Made by a program: the position numbers and the translations under genes. Below are positions 41,829-64,000 of a stretch of DNA of 64,000 nucleotides, one piece after another. Source of the DNA: Anaeromyces robustus (Eukaryota > Neocallimastigomycota > Neocallimastigomycetes > Neocallimastigales > Neocallimastigaceae); NCBI GenBank assembly GCA_002104895.1, contig MCFG01000104.1, forward strand, positions 1-64,000, in the 5' to 3' direction. Position 1 is the stretch's first letter, and each line of letters opens with the position of its first letter. A model generated the notes under the pieces. That model was not told where the DNA came from. It did no database searches and saw only the letters and a program-made list of their open reading frames with translations.

Positions 41829-44697
41829 AATTAATTAATTAAATAGTACCATATGCCTTTCCAAGTATCTGAATGTTGTATTATTATAATGTATCTTTCT
41901 TCATTTTCATTATTTTTTTGGTGAGATAAATCTAGTGATATATTATTAGAAAACATATTTATTGATTTAAAACGAACTAAACTTTCAGGATCTTTGGATT
42001 TTAATAAATTAATTTTATTTTTTGTAAGACATAAAACTAAAACTTTTGCTTTTTTCATTTCATTAATACTATCTACTTCAATCTTTATTTGTTGTAAAAG
42101 CTCCTTTATTTTTCCTGTTGAATAATTATTATTATTAATATAATTGGACCATTCTATAATATTATTAATATATTGTTCCCACCACATAAACTCTGAAGTT
42201 TTTGTTTTTATTTTATCATGAGATTTATGTACTATTATATCGATGAGTTCTTTTTTACCAAATAATGATGAAACATCCACAAATCCTGAACAATTAATAT
42301 CAGTATTTATTTTTTCTATTTTATATTTTATATTATTTGATGTTTTTTTCAGTTGGTTTGAATGATCAATATCCATATTATTCACTAATGAATCTTCCTT
42401 TTTGGCTATCATTGTATTATAAGAAGTATTACTTTCCATTGTATTGTTTTCATTATTTTTTTCACTATTATATAAATCTGAAAAGGAGTTATAATTCTTT
42501 TGAATAAATATTATATCACCATTGAGTTTTCCATGAATAATTTTTCTTAACTTAACTGGATAATTTTCGTATTTAATTGTCGTATGAGCTTCCATGAATA
42601 TTCGTATTAATTCTTTTGAAGATGGATAAAACATATCAATTAATATTAGTGGTGACGATGCTAAATTATCCTTATTTTTCAAAGACTTATTATTATCATT
42701 TATTGAATTTGAATTTGTACTACTTTTTTCTTCTAATTTAATTTCTTTACTTGATATTATTATGTTATCTTTATTATTATTTTCAATACTATTTATTTCT
42801 TTTTTTACTGTAATGGATTTATTTGTATTTAATTTAATATTTTTTATATCATCATTATCATTATTATTATCATTATTATTATCATTATTATTATCATTAT
42901 TATTATTATCATTATTATTATTATCATTATTATTATCATTATTATTATTATCATTATTATTATTATCATTATTATTATTATCATTATTATTATTAGAATT
43001 ATCAGATTTAGAATTATTAGAATTAGAATTATTAGATTTAGAATTAGAATTAGAATTTAATGTTTCTTCATCTGAAGAACTATTATCATCAAAATTGCCT
43101 ATAATTTCATGAGAAAGACCAGATGCCTTTTTAACATGATTACGTCTATTAGTATTTGGGAAAACACTTAATTTATTTGAATCTATTGATAATGAGTCAC
43201 TATCATTTGCTGATATAACATCATATTTTCGTTTTTTATTTGATAAATCTATTGATTTATTATCTTCAGATATTGTATTAATATCATCTAAATCTGAATC
43301 TCCAAATAAACTATCTAATTCATTCATACTCATTAATTCCGGTTTTTGAATGTTCCACATATTATCTTTTATATCATCCATTCCATCTGAATCTTGATCT
43401 GTGGGTATTATATGGGTTGTATTTACAGAAAAATCAGATGAAATATCCGATAATAAATCCATTTCTAAATCATTTGGCGTTGATGAAATTAAAGTAACAT
43501 CCACTGAAAAATCATTAATATCTGAGGATAGTTGTCTTATTAATTCATCTGGTTTTGTATCAAAATGATGACTCATTACGTTATTCAATTTTTCCTTTTT
43601 ATCTATCTCTTCATTATATTTATTATTTTGTTTATTAATAATTTCTTGTTGTTTATTTAATTTACCATTTTTGGATGATAATTCGTTATGAATTTCTACT
43701 GAATCATTTATAGATCTTTTATTATTTTTATTATCATTTTTATCATCTGTAGATATGTTCTTATCTTTAATATTATTGTTTTTATTACTATTTTTTATTT
43801 TTTCTTTAATTTTCATTAAGCTTTCATTATCTTCGTCATCATCATCATCTATTTTTTTTATTATATTATCAACCTTTTTACTATTTTCATTGGATTTATT
43901 TTCCACTGATGATTCATTTTTATTTGATAGAGAATTTTGCTTTAATTTTGTTGACTGACGTGTATGAGGTTTTGATATTTTTGATTGAGATTTTTCTTTT
44001 TTCTTATCTATTGAAGTTTCTAAAGCATTTTTTTTATCTAATTTATTATCTGTTTCCTTTTTGGTTGGATTGTGCTTTACAGGAAGTTTTGTTAATGGAT
44101 GTGGAATGTCTGCAACTTCTATATATGGAGAATCTATAAAATAATATAATTTTCTACTATGCATACCATCAAAACTTTTTTTACCCAGTAAAGGAGGTCT
44201 TGGAGAATGGCCTGGTTTATGCTCTGAACATTTTTTAAAGTGTTGTGAAATTCTTGACGAAACAGTTGCAAATGGTGTTGAACCACTATCATTAATATAT
44301 TGTATAGTATATATTATTATGTAATTGTATTATTACATATTATTTGTTAAAATATTAATATATAAATCACATATATACATATATATAAAATTTTTTTATT
44401 TCAATGTTAATAATCTTTATATTATAATAAATTTTTGTTTTTATTTATAAAAAATTATTACCCTAAATTAGTTAATTTATGTTTCAATATATATTGACTT
44501 AATTCTTTTGGTGTACTTGGAACATTTCCATTTTTAACTAGTGCTTTTATAATAGCAACAAAAACTTTATCTTTAGCGTCGTCAGGATGTATATTGGCAA
44601 CAATATCATAATTATCTTTAATTTTTGCCTTATATTTGGTTTCTAAATTATTATCATTTTTGTTTGTAGTATTGCTAGATAAATCTTTAATGCCCAT
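36368..44697 (-). CDS. Very large nuclear protein: Gds1 winged helix plus APSES-like (KilA-N) domain
   Basis: The six exons (44697-44462, 44285-41850, 41517-39476, 39332-38103, 37869-37003, 36876-36368) join in frame to 2439 residues. Residues about 42-132 form a winged helix like yeast Gds1, with a YILKHKL helix, STPFATVSSRISQHFKK and HSRKLYYFID. Residues about 1086-1172 look like an APSES/KilA-N DNA-binding domain, with NDMVNGTLLLTAGGV and GTWIPLNRARELA. The combination is known from filamentous-fungal transcription regulators, and the role here (DNA-binding regulator in the nucleus) is inferred from it. The rest is low complexity: an Asn/Asp tract (near residue 500), Ser/Thr/Ala stretches with poly-Ala, acidic blocks and Lys-rich patches, ending in an acidic tail. 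It is far longer than typical relatives. Exon 3 joins the two domains in one frame (codon TG|G), which supports one gene rather than several. Confidence 0.85.
37899..38055. repeat. (AAAT)n and (ATT)n arrays in an intron of the Gds1-APSES gene
   Basis: AAAT units occupy 37899-37947 and ATT units about 38013-38052, both in the intron between exons 4 and 5. Confidence 0.85.
41646..41845. repeat. Compound (AAAC)n-(AAAT)n-(TTAA)n array in an intron of the Gds1-APSES gene
   Basis: AAAC units (41646-41689) run into AAAT units (to 41745), then TTAA units, another AAAT block (41776-41824) and TTAA units up to the splice donor. The whole array fills most of the intron between exons 2 and 3. Confidence 0.9.
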
Positions 44698-46619
44698 TTA
44701 ATTTACTTATTATTATTATTTATATTATTATTATAAAAAAAAAAAAAAGAAAAAATATAAATGAAAAATATCTTATATTTTAGACTTCTTTTTTTTATGT
44801 CTTCTGATATTCTAAAGACGTATGAAGTTAAGAGGTGGTGTCTTATTTAACTATTTATTTATCCAAACGGAATATAAAACCAAAGAAAGAAAAAAAAAAA
44901 TTATTTTTTTTATACAAAAAAGCTTTTAACAAATATTCATAAGATAAACATTATTTATTCTTTTAATAAACTTAGTATTATAGTAAAAAAATTTATTATT
45001 AAATGTCAATGTTTAAATATTGAAATAAAATGGGTATATATATATATAATGTTTTATTATTTATATATATAAAATATAATATATTGATTGCTGTATTATT
45101 TAATTGATTGTAATATTAAATTCTTTAATTTTTTATCTTTTTAATAATATATATATTGTTATATAAATATAATGAACAATTTATTTTTTTATATTATAAA
45201 AATATATAAATAATAATGTAATAAAAACGTTTTAAATTAAGTTAGTTTTAATGTAAAAGTAATATTAGTATTAAATAAAAATAAATATTCATATTAATAA
45301 GTATTTTTATGTTACAATTATCAATTAAAATTTTTAAAAAAATATATTATTATTACTAATAATAAAAAAAAAAAAAAACAATAAACAAGAGAAATAATAA
45401 TAATAATAATAAAAGTAAAAACATAATATATTGTTAATATCACTAATATAATAGTAACAATAATATTATTTTATATACCTTATACATACATATGATAATT
45501 AATATTATTAAAGATAAATATTACGTTATAATTAATTATATGTTATGAATACTGTATTATAATATTTCACTTTTTTGAAAAACATAAGAAAAAGAATTTA
45601 AATATAATATTTATATATAAAAAAATTAAGATACTTTTATATTAATAAATATATTATTTTTTATTTAATATATAATATTCTTTTATTTTTTTATTTAATA
45701 AAATAAAAATATTATTATATAAAGTATTTTTTCTTGTTATAAATAAAAAAAGAAATGAAAGAAAAAAAGAAATAAAGAAATTATTTAATAAAAAAAAAAT
45801 AATAAAAAATAAAGAGACATTATAATTAAAATAATAATAATAATAATAATAATAATAATTAATTTTTATTACTAAATATTGTTATTTTTTTTTTTTTTTT
45901 TTTTAAAAAAAATAACCTTATTAATATTTAATTATAATGATTATATTAATATTATTTTTATTTTTTCTTTTTTAATATATATCTATCATTTATTTTATTA
46001 TTTATTAAATTATAAGTATTTTATATAGTTAATTTATTTTGATTTGAATATTAATTTGTATTGAATGGATTTTTAAAAAAAAAAAAAAAAAAAAAACATT
46101 TTATATAAATAAATAATTAAATAAATACTAATTATATAGCCATATTATTTTACCATAATTCCAGTTATACAATTATATATAATTTTATATAATTTAGTAT
46201 GTATATAAGTGTAATGATTATATTTATTAATCAATATAATCATATACAATTACATTTAATAAAATAAAATAAAACGTATAATATAAAAAAATTTAATATA
46301 AGTTAAATATAATTTAATATATAGATATAATATATAAAAATTTCAATAATATTAATATTAAATTTTTGTGGAGCAAAATAAAAGTATACAATTATATAAT
46401 TAATTAATTAATTATTATAAAATAATTATAAATTAATAACCTTCAATAAATATATTATTATTATAGTTTTAACATTTTAAAAAATATTTTATTATTTATC
46501 AAAATTGAAAAATATTTATTTTTTTTTATTTTTGTAATTTATATATAATTTTTTATGACAAAAAATATATAACTTTATTAAATATAATTAAGAAATAAAA
46601 TACTAATATTGTAAGTGAT

Positions 46620-47060
46620 CTTAATAAAATGTCATTTGACATTCAAAAATCTCTATCATGGTATTTAAACCTGTTTTATTTGAACATCTCTATTCTGAAC
46701 CAAGTATTATATACTAATATGTAATCAACTTCTATAATGTTTCTTAATGGTATTACTTTCTCCAATGATATATCCTTTGAATCTATTATTTATAAAAATG
46801 TACAATAGTACTAAAAATTCTTTATTCTCTCTAACTAATTTCTTCAAAAATACTAATATGCTTTTGGCATTCAAAAAACAAATCTTATAATCATGTATTT
46901 TTTAGTAAACTTTTGTATTTATATCTCTTCTAATAACAAATCAAATATTTCAAATGTTCATTTTTTGATTAATACTAGATAAATAATATATTTCTCACAG
47001 TAGAAGTAATAAAATTGTATCAAGAAGCATCTCTGCCCAATATGTATATATAAAAGGTAA
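46620..47060 (-). mobile_element. Possible decayed retroelement fragment (Ty1/copia-like pol?)
   Basis: This 440-base patch has markedly higher complexity than the flanks and reads as a coding remnant broken by several stops and frame shifts on the minus strand. Fragments such as YWAEMLLDTILLLL and FKGYIIGESNTIKK recall the end of a copia integrase and the linker before its reverse transcriptase (WAEA... and ...KGYR... patterns). The match is weak and the element could be something else. Confidence 0.25.
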
Positions 47061-47308
47061 TGAAAATAAATATAAAATTGTAATTAATTAGGATAATTTT
47101 TAATTATTAAATATATTGACTATCTATTTTAATTTTTTATATGGCATAACAATTTACATCATCGTTATTAAAATTTTACTATTACTATATATGTAATAAG
47201 AATAAAAATACATAAAAAAAAAAATAATAATAAAAGAAATAAAATATAAAAAAAAAATACTAGAATAGAATGTCATATTAAAAATAATGATAATTACCGG
47301 CGAATATA

Positions 47309-47380
47309 TAGTATAATTATAATAAATTAAATAAAAAAAACTACGGTAGTTTTTTTATTTAATTTATTATAATTATACTA
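47309..47380. repeat. Near-perfect palindrome (35-base inverted repeat, minimal loop)
   Basis: The arms 47309-47344 and 47346-47380 are complementary throughout, with one unpaired A in an 8A/7T run and a one-base centre (CTAC-G-GTAG). DNA could extrude a cruciform and RNA from either strand would form a long hairpin. Confidence 0.9.
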
Positions 47381-48091
47381 AGAATAGTCAAATGCTATAT
47401 CATAATATATAAAATTTAAAATTTATATTTAATAATGTTACATTATTAATTAAATATTTATAATAATTATTTAGTCTATTAATTATAATATTAACTTTAT
47501 TTTTCTTCTATTGTATTAATTTTTTTTTTATTCATATCTATAAAAATGTTACAAGTAATATTATTATAACACATAATAAAAATTTTGATTATTTTAAAAA
47601 TATAATAATTATAAATGATAACATAAATATTAAGTCTAAAGATAAAAATAAAAAAATTTCCGCTTAATATAAATAGTTCCTTAATTATTATTAAAATAAT
47701 TTATTGAATATATTTATAAAAATAGTTTTTTTATAATGTATTTTCTTTAATTAAATAATATAAAGTGGTATTAATTTATGTTATTTATTTAATTATATTG
47801 TTTGAATTTCTATATTGTATAAACTAAAAGTTATTCAGCTTTTATTTTTATTATTTTTTTTTTTTTTAAATAAATTAAATAGAATTTTTTAAAAAAATGA
47901 AATGCATAAATTTTATATTTTTAATTGAAAATTTTTAATTTATGAATAACGAATAGATAGATATAATATGATTTTTAATTGAAAATTACTTGATTATTAT
48001 TTAATAGTAAGTATTTTAAAGTGCGAATGGTCTTATATAAATTATAATATTTTGTTACTGAATTTATGAGAAAAAAGTGGTGAATTTTATT

Positions 48092-48989
48092 TTATTGTTG
48101 CATTTCATCTTTTTTCGCATTCATTATACTAGCAATTCTTTTTGCATCATTGTCTGTTGTTAAACCTAAATAATATTATATTTAATATACATTTTTAATT
48201 TGTAATAATAATTATAGTAATATATTAATAATATTAGTAAGTATAATATTTTTAGAATATTTATGTATTATATTATTATTATTATTAAAAATATTTAATT
48301 TATAATTTAATAAAAGATTCTTTTATATAAAATAATTATTACCAACTGCAGCTTCGGCCTCTTTTTGAGTATATGGTTTTTCTTTAAGAGCCTTTAATCT
48401 AATAATTAAGTATTGTTAAATATAAATTATATATATATAATTTATTAATTATTATAAATATATAATAAATTATGGTATACGAATTATTTAAATATACAAT
48501 ATATTTATTATTATATATCAATAAAAATATTAATAAATAATAAAAAAAAAAAAAAAAAAAAAAATAAAAAAATAAAGAAATAAAATTACCTTCTTTTATG
48601 AATTTTAGTTTTTAAATGATTTTCAAGAGCAAAACTTGTAGTAAAATGTCTTGCACAAGGAATACAATAATTTTGACCCATACCTGGTAAATCTGGATCA
48701 GGTAAGGCATTTTTTATTTTTTCTGCATTTTCTGGTTTTAAATCTTCATGAATTTGGTCTAAATCTTTAGTTCTTGCTCTTGTTCTCGCTGCACGCGAAA
48801 TATCCCTTTTTTTATAATTATTTTTATTATTATAATTAAATATTTATTTAAATATAAATACATTATATTATTTATCAAATAATAATTTAATTTAAAAATA
48901 AAAAAAATATATATATATATCGTTAAAGTTATAAATTGAAACTACCTTATTGAATGATGATTTCTCTTTTTTCTTTGACACTTTCCCAT
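48092..48989 (-). CDS. BUD20: Bud20/ZNF593-type C2H2 zinc finger, 60S ribosome export factor
   Basis: The four exons (48989-48946, 48805-48590, 48398-48343, 48165-48092) give 129 residues, close to human ZNF593 (134). In yeast Bud20 shuttles with pre-60S particles and helps their nuclear export. The N-terminus is strongly basic (MGKCQRKKRNHHS, then RAARTRARTKDLDQI). One JAZ-like finger has C62, C65, H78 and H84. The following YTQKEAEAAVGLTTDN is a family signature. The start is the first ATG, giving the typical MG-K start. The identity is secure. Confidence 0.95.
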
Positions 48990-49752
<763 letters not shown>

Positions 49753-51723
49753 TTAAAGTTTATTAGAAATAACAATTTCCAAGAACTATACAATTTTTAA
49801 AAGAAAAGAATAAAAATATTTGTGGTTAATTTAAATATTGAATAATATACTTAAAATTTTATTTATTTAAAGTATTTAAAGTATAATATTTACCTTTTCA
49901 TAGTTTAATTCTATAACACCATTCTGTATTTAATTATTTAAATATAATAATAATAATTTTATAATTAATATATATCAATAAAACATTAGTAAAATAAACA
50001 ATAATTAATAATTGTATTTATATTTAATTGATTTTTACATTCTTTTGGCTCTTATTAACAGCTTCAAAAGAATTAGTTAAGTTGCTGATTATGACAGAAA
50101 CAGTGATAAATCTATCAAAATTGAATTGGCCAGTTTCTTTGATAATTTATTAAAAATATTTAAAAATATATTATTTAGTTTATGTAAATAAATAAAATAT
50201 TTATATAAAATGGATACTACTTTTACTTGCGTATTTTCTTTCCAATAATGATAAGATGTTATCAGAAATATTTTTATATCCGAAATTGTAAAGAGCATTT
50301 CTTAATTCATTTCTATCAATACTTTGACTTCTATCACGATCAAAAGCAGTATAGCATTTCTTCCATTCTTGAATATAAGTGTAAAGGTTTGTAAATTCTT
50401 CGAAATTAACAGTACCTCTGTTTCTTTTATCATGCATTGAAATTAAAAGTTGAACAGTATCTGGTTCAAATACACTACCATCACCTATAATTAAATTTAA
50501 AATTAATATCCATAAATTCTTTATTTATAATTTTCTTTTTATTATCTTTTTATTATGAATTTTTATAATATAAAATGATTTTTGTATATATAATAAATTG
50601 AATTAAAATTTACTATTTAATAAAGCTTGTCTAAGTTCATCAACATCTAATTCACCAGATCTATTTCTGTTAACATAAAAAATAATAATTTGAAAATTTT
50701 TTTATTAATATTTGTATCAATAATACTTTCTTAATATATAGAATATTTTGATTTATTATCTTATTATTCCCTATAAAAAAATAAAATATACTTATTTTTA
50801 TATCAATATTTATCATTAATTAATACCTGTCAACAGCAGTAAACCATTCCCAGTATTGGTTGTTACCACCTGGTGGTGGACGGTAATATTGACTTTGACC
50901 ATATTGTTGTTGACCATATGGTTGACCATATTGAGAACCGTATGGTTGAGCACCACCACCATATGGTTGACCATATTGAGAACCATATGGTTGAGCACCA
51001 CCACCATATGGTCTATATTGAGAACCATATTGAGAACCGTATTGTCCTTGTGGTGGATAGCCTTGTCCTTGTGGTGGATAGCCTTGATTTGGTGGGTAGC
51101 CTTTTATTTTTATATTAAGAAATTAAAGAATAGAAAAAATATATAATATATAAATATAATAATAATAAATGAATAAAATAATTATTATTATATTTTTTTA
51201 AATAAAAAATATATTTATTGTTTTATTAATTAAATTTTACAATTTATTTAAATAATTATGTATATCATGAAATATTTTAATCTGGTATTTGTTTATTCTT
51301 TATTTTTTATATTTACTTTTCTATTACTTTGTTATTTATTTACTATTTTGCTTTATGTGTATGATGGTTTGTAAATATTTATACATTACTAATTTAATAA
51401 TAATGAGAAGATATTATTATTTATTGATTTTTTTTTTTTTTTTTTTTTTTACAATCATTTTATTATTATCATTATTATTATCATAACAATTATTACTTTA
51501 TAATTTTAAATAATATTATTGAATTGATGGCTTTTGTAAACATGTAACATTATTTGTGTATTTATTTATTTTTCTTTTTTTTTTTTTAAAGATTGCATGA
51601 TATTTTTGAATTTTAAATATAATTTATTTTTATAAAAAAAATGTTTAAATCTTCCATTCTCACATATAATAATTGAAAAAATTAATCATTAATTTTTTTT
51701 TTTTTTTTACCTTGGTAAGACAT
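49753..51723 (-). CDS. PEF1: Penta-EF-hand protein (Pef1/peflin/ALG-2 type)
   Basis: The seven exons (51723-51711, 51100-50827, 50666-50614, 50484-50227, 50136-50039, 49923-49894, 49785-49753) give 252 residues. Residues 1-85 are a Tyr/Gly/Gln/Pro-rich tail with repeated GYPPQGQ and QPYGSQYG units, as in peflin. EF1 loop starts at D95 (DRNRSGELDVDE) and EF3 at D162 (DRDRSQSIDRNE); both have good calcium ligands. EF2 (from D132) has Arg at two ligand positions and probably does not bind. The C-terminal FDRFITVSVIISNL and FLEIVISNKL match the dimerising fourth and fifth hands. The family acts as calcium sensors in ER exit, membrane repair and polarity. The first exon carries only 13 coding bases. 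Confidence 0.95.
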
Positions 51724-53238
51724 TGTTATTGGTATTTATTTCTTTAAATAAAATTATTAAAATTTTTTGGTTCTTTTTTTTTTAAAAAAAAAAAAAAAAA
51801 GCAAATAAAAACACTTTTTTTTTTTAATATTGTTTTTCCTTTTGATTATTTATAATCTTACAATGATTATATTATAATCTTTTGATTATTTTTTCTTTTC
51901 CTATATAATTATATTCCTAATGAAATATAAGTAAAAAAAACTTTAAAATTTTATAAAATTTTTTGAATTTATATGTATTTTATAATATATATTGTATTGG
52001 TTTATATATTTTAATTTTTATTAATAATTAGTATTATATTAATTAATTTAATAATATTAAAATATAAAAATTAATTATAAACAATATACTATTAATATAT
52101 GTTTATATTTTCAAAATAATACAATAATCAAATATTGTTAAATTAATAATATATTATTTTAATTAGTTTTTTTTTATTATTATATGTTTATATTTAATTT
52201 ATATATATTATATATTGAATATATAATAATTTTCTTTATTATTTATAGTAATATTATTCCACATTTTTATAGATATTGTATATTCTAAAATATATTAACA
52301 ATATATTACATTCATGTACAACAAATAACCAAAGATAAGACTTAATAACAGTTCTTAATTTAATTTTGTACAATAAAGTTATTAAATTTTTTTTATTATA
52401 ATTAAAATGAGAGCATATAAATGAGCATAAAGATAATTATTAAGTTAATTCTATTTTTCTACTTTAACCATTTTATTTACTGCCTATAATAATAATTGTT
52501 CTGGTTCTTACTTTTTTATACCAAAATATAAAACTTATTTTGTATGATTAAAATATATAGAAAAAATATTAATATTTTTATATTTGTTAAATATAAGTTA
52601 ATTCTATTTTTTTACTTTAATCATTTTATTTACTGTCTATAATAATTTTTGTTCTGGTAGAAAAATAAAGTCAAAACCTTTTATTTTTTATTTTTTTTTT
52701 AGGTATTTCTTCATAAGAACACATACAATATTCTATATATAATTACTAATAATTTATTCTAAAGTTATTAAATAATTATATAAATATTTAATTCTTTATT
52801 TTTTTTATTAAATAATTTTTTAAATTATATATACATTATTATAAAAAAAATTGATAGAATACAAAATATTACAATAATAATTATTTTAGTATAGTTTAAA
52901 AATAATACTAAAATATCAATATTACTTAATATAAATCAATAATTATGTGTTAATATGAAAGTATGGTTTTTATTAATACTAATAATAATATTATTATTGA
53001 TATAAGTTAAGAAAAAATTAAGTAAATGTATTAAATTATATATATGGTTGTTTATGTTTAAATTACTACATAATTAATTAATTATAAAAGTTATGATAAA
53101 ACAAAACTGGGGAAAAAAAAATAATTATAATTACAATAATAATAATTAATATAATATTTTTTATAATAAAAAAATAAAAACTTTGAAAGATTAATAAATA
53201 TTAAAATATGGTATAAAGAATAAATTTATAATGAATAT
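51724..53238. other. AT-rich spacer with a 65-base direct repeat
   Basis: The PEF promoter side is next to 51724. A direct repeat of about 65 bases at 52440-52505 and 52594-52658 (core TTTTATTTACTG.CTATAATAA...TGTTCTGGT) is the only structure above simple sequence. No gene is seen. Confidence 0.5.
52440..52658. repeat. 65-base direct repeat pair
   Basis: The two copies differ at only a few positions and are about 154 bases apart, start to start. Both contain TAAGTTAATTCTATTTTT and ATTTTATTTACTG. They could be a segmental duplication or a pair of regulatory elements. Confidence 0.8.
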
Positions 53239-63219
<9,981 letters not shown>

Positions 63220-63330
63220 TAAGTCTAATATTATAATCTTATAATCTTGTAATATAATAAAACTATTTTGAGATAGCAATCAAGTACTTTATTATATAAA
63301 TACAAATAAAGAAAATTGTCTATTTAATCG

Positions 63331-63362
<32 letters not shown>

Positions 63363-64000
63363 TTACTGTTAGATATATTATTATTGATAATAAATATTTT
63401 TAGATATTTTTTTTTCAAATGTAGTCAATTATATAATAATCTATTTTTTTTTAATTATTAAATAGAAATATATAAAAGAAATTTCAATTTTTTGTATATA
63501 CTTTTTTTTTATTTTTAATTTTATATACTAAAATAGTCTATATTATAGAGCATTTAATTATAACACTGTTTCTCGAAATTTTATATTTATATTAATAATT
63601 ATAAAATTGAAATGATTTCTTTTTTATTATTGTTTTCTTAATATACTACAATAGATTAAAATATATATATATATATATATTTTTTTTTGGAAAAAAATAA
63701 TAAAAATATTTTAGATATTTATATTTAACGATTTTAAATATATATAATAATTAAATTTTTAAAAAAAAATAATTTTATGCAAAAATAATAATGAATATTA
63801 ATATGTTTTCACACTTTAATCATTTAAAATAAATATTTAATTTTGTAATTACCCTTTTATAAATTACATACTTATATAAATAAATAAATAAATAAATAAA
63901 TAAATTATTTATTTTTCATTGAAATAAGGCATTTATTATATTCAACTGGGAAAAAATAAATGCAAATATAGAAAAAGAAAAATAAATTAATTTATCCAAA
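63220..64000. other. 5' flank of the kinesin-13 gene, AT-rich
   Basis: This should hold the kinesin-13 promoter. An (AAT)n run at 63337-63362 and a (TA)n run near 63660 are visible. No further gene start is recognised before the window ends. Confidence 0.45.

Larger units (their letters stand above)
44698..48091. other. AT-rich spacer with a palindrome and a possible decayed retroelement
   Basis: The Gds1-APSES promoter and 5' leader should lie just right of 44697. Poly(A)/poly(T) tracts and short (AAT)n runs dominate. Two exceptions, at 46620-47060 and 47309-47380, are listed separately. Confidence 0.5.

Noticed and set aside
36368-44697. Four or five separate Ser/Asn-rich genes
   Set aside because: Canonical donors and acceptors join all pieces in frame, the phases agree throughout, and the two conserved domains occur once each.

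Overview
The window reads as nuclear DNA of an early-diverging fungus, most likely an anaerobic gut fungus (Neocallimastigomycota). The clues are extremely AT-rich spacers made of homopolymers and microsatellites, genes with many short AT-rich GT-AG introns, Asn/Ser-rich low-complexity protein stretches, and a Gds1-type winged helix combined with an APSES-like domain, which points to fungi rather than to Dictyostelium. The phylum is an inference; no ribosomal RNA or organelle gene is present to test it. All exon chains were assembled by hand from splice signals. In every multi-exon model the summed exon length is a multiple of three and the protein matches a family or stays open to one final stop.

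Layout. From 1 to about 8.4 kb lies a mobile-element zone. It holds two diverged LTR-like repeats, each with a tRNA-like segment on the minus strand, then an intact Ty3/gypsy pol ORF (protease, RT, RNase H, integrase) with no recognisable gag or 3' LTR. A third tRNA-like repeat lies just upstream of an intact tRNA-Leu(CAA) gene. One plus-strand gene (8.7-12.9 kb, 13 exons) encodes a helical protein resembling the Ybp/Alf4/glomulin family.

From 13.9 kb to 63.2 kb ten consecutive genes all lie on the minus strand: Rab7 (5 exons); a 1211-residue SH3 protein (5 exons); a spliced Skp1 and an intronless, C-terminally shortened Skp1 paralogue; a Ydj1/DNAJA-type Hsp40 (5 exons); a 2439-residue Gds1 winged-helix plus APSES-like nuclear protein (6 exons); a Bud20/ZNF593-type zinc finger (4 exons); a penta-EF-hand protein (7 exons); a six-BRCT protein of the Rtt107/Brc1/PTIP class (13 exons); and a kinesin-13 with a SAM-like N-terminus (6 exons).

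The genes are housekeeping eukaryotic functions (membrane traffic, ubiquitin ligases, chaperoning, transcription, ribosome assembly, calcium sensing, DNA damage response, spindle microtubules) and do not form one pathway. The less ordinary features are the tRNA-like repeats around the retroelement and tRNA gene, the shortened Skp1 copy, the very large Gds1-APSES protein, introns swollen by microsatellites, and 3' splice sites preceded by adenine-rich tracts.
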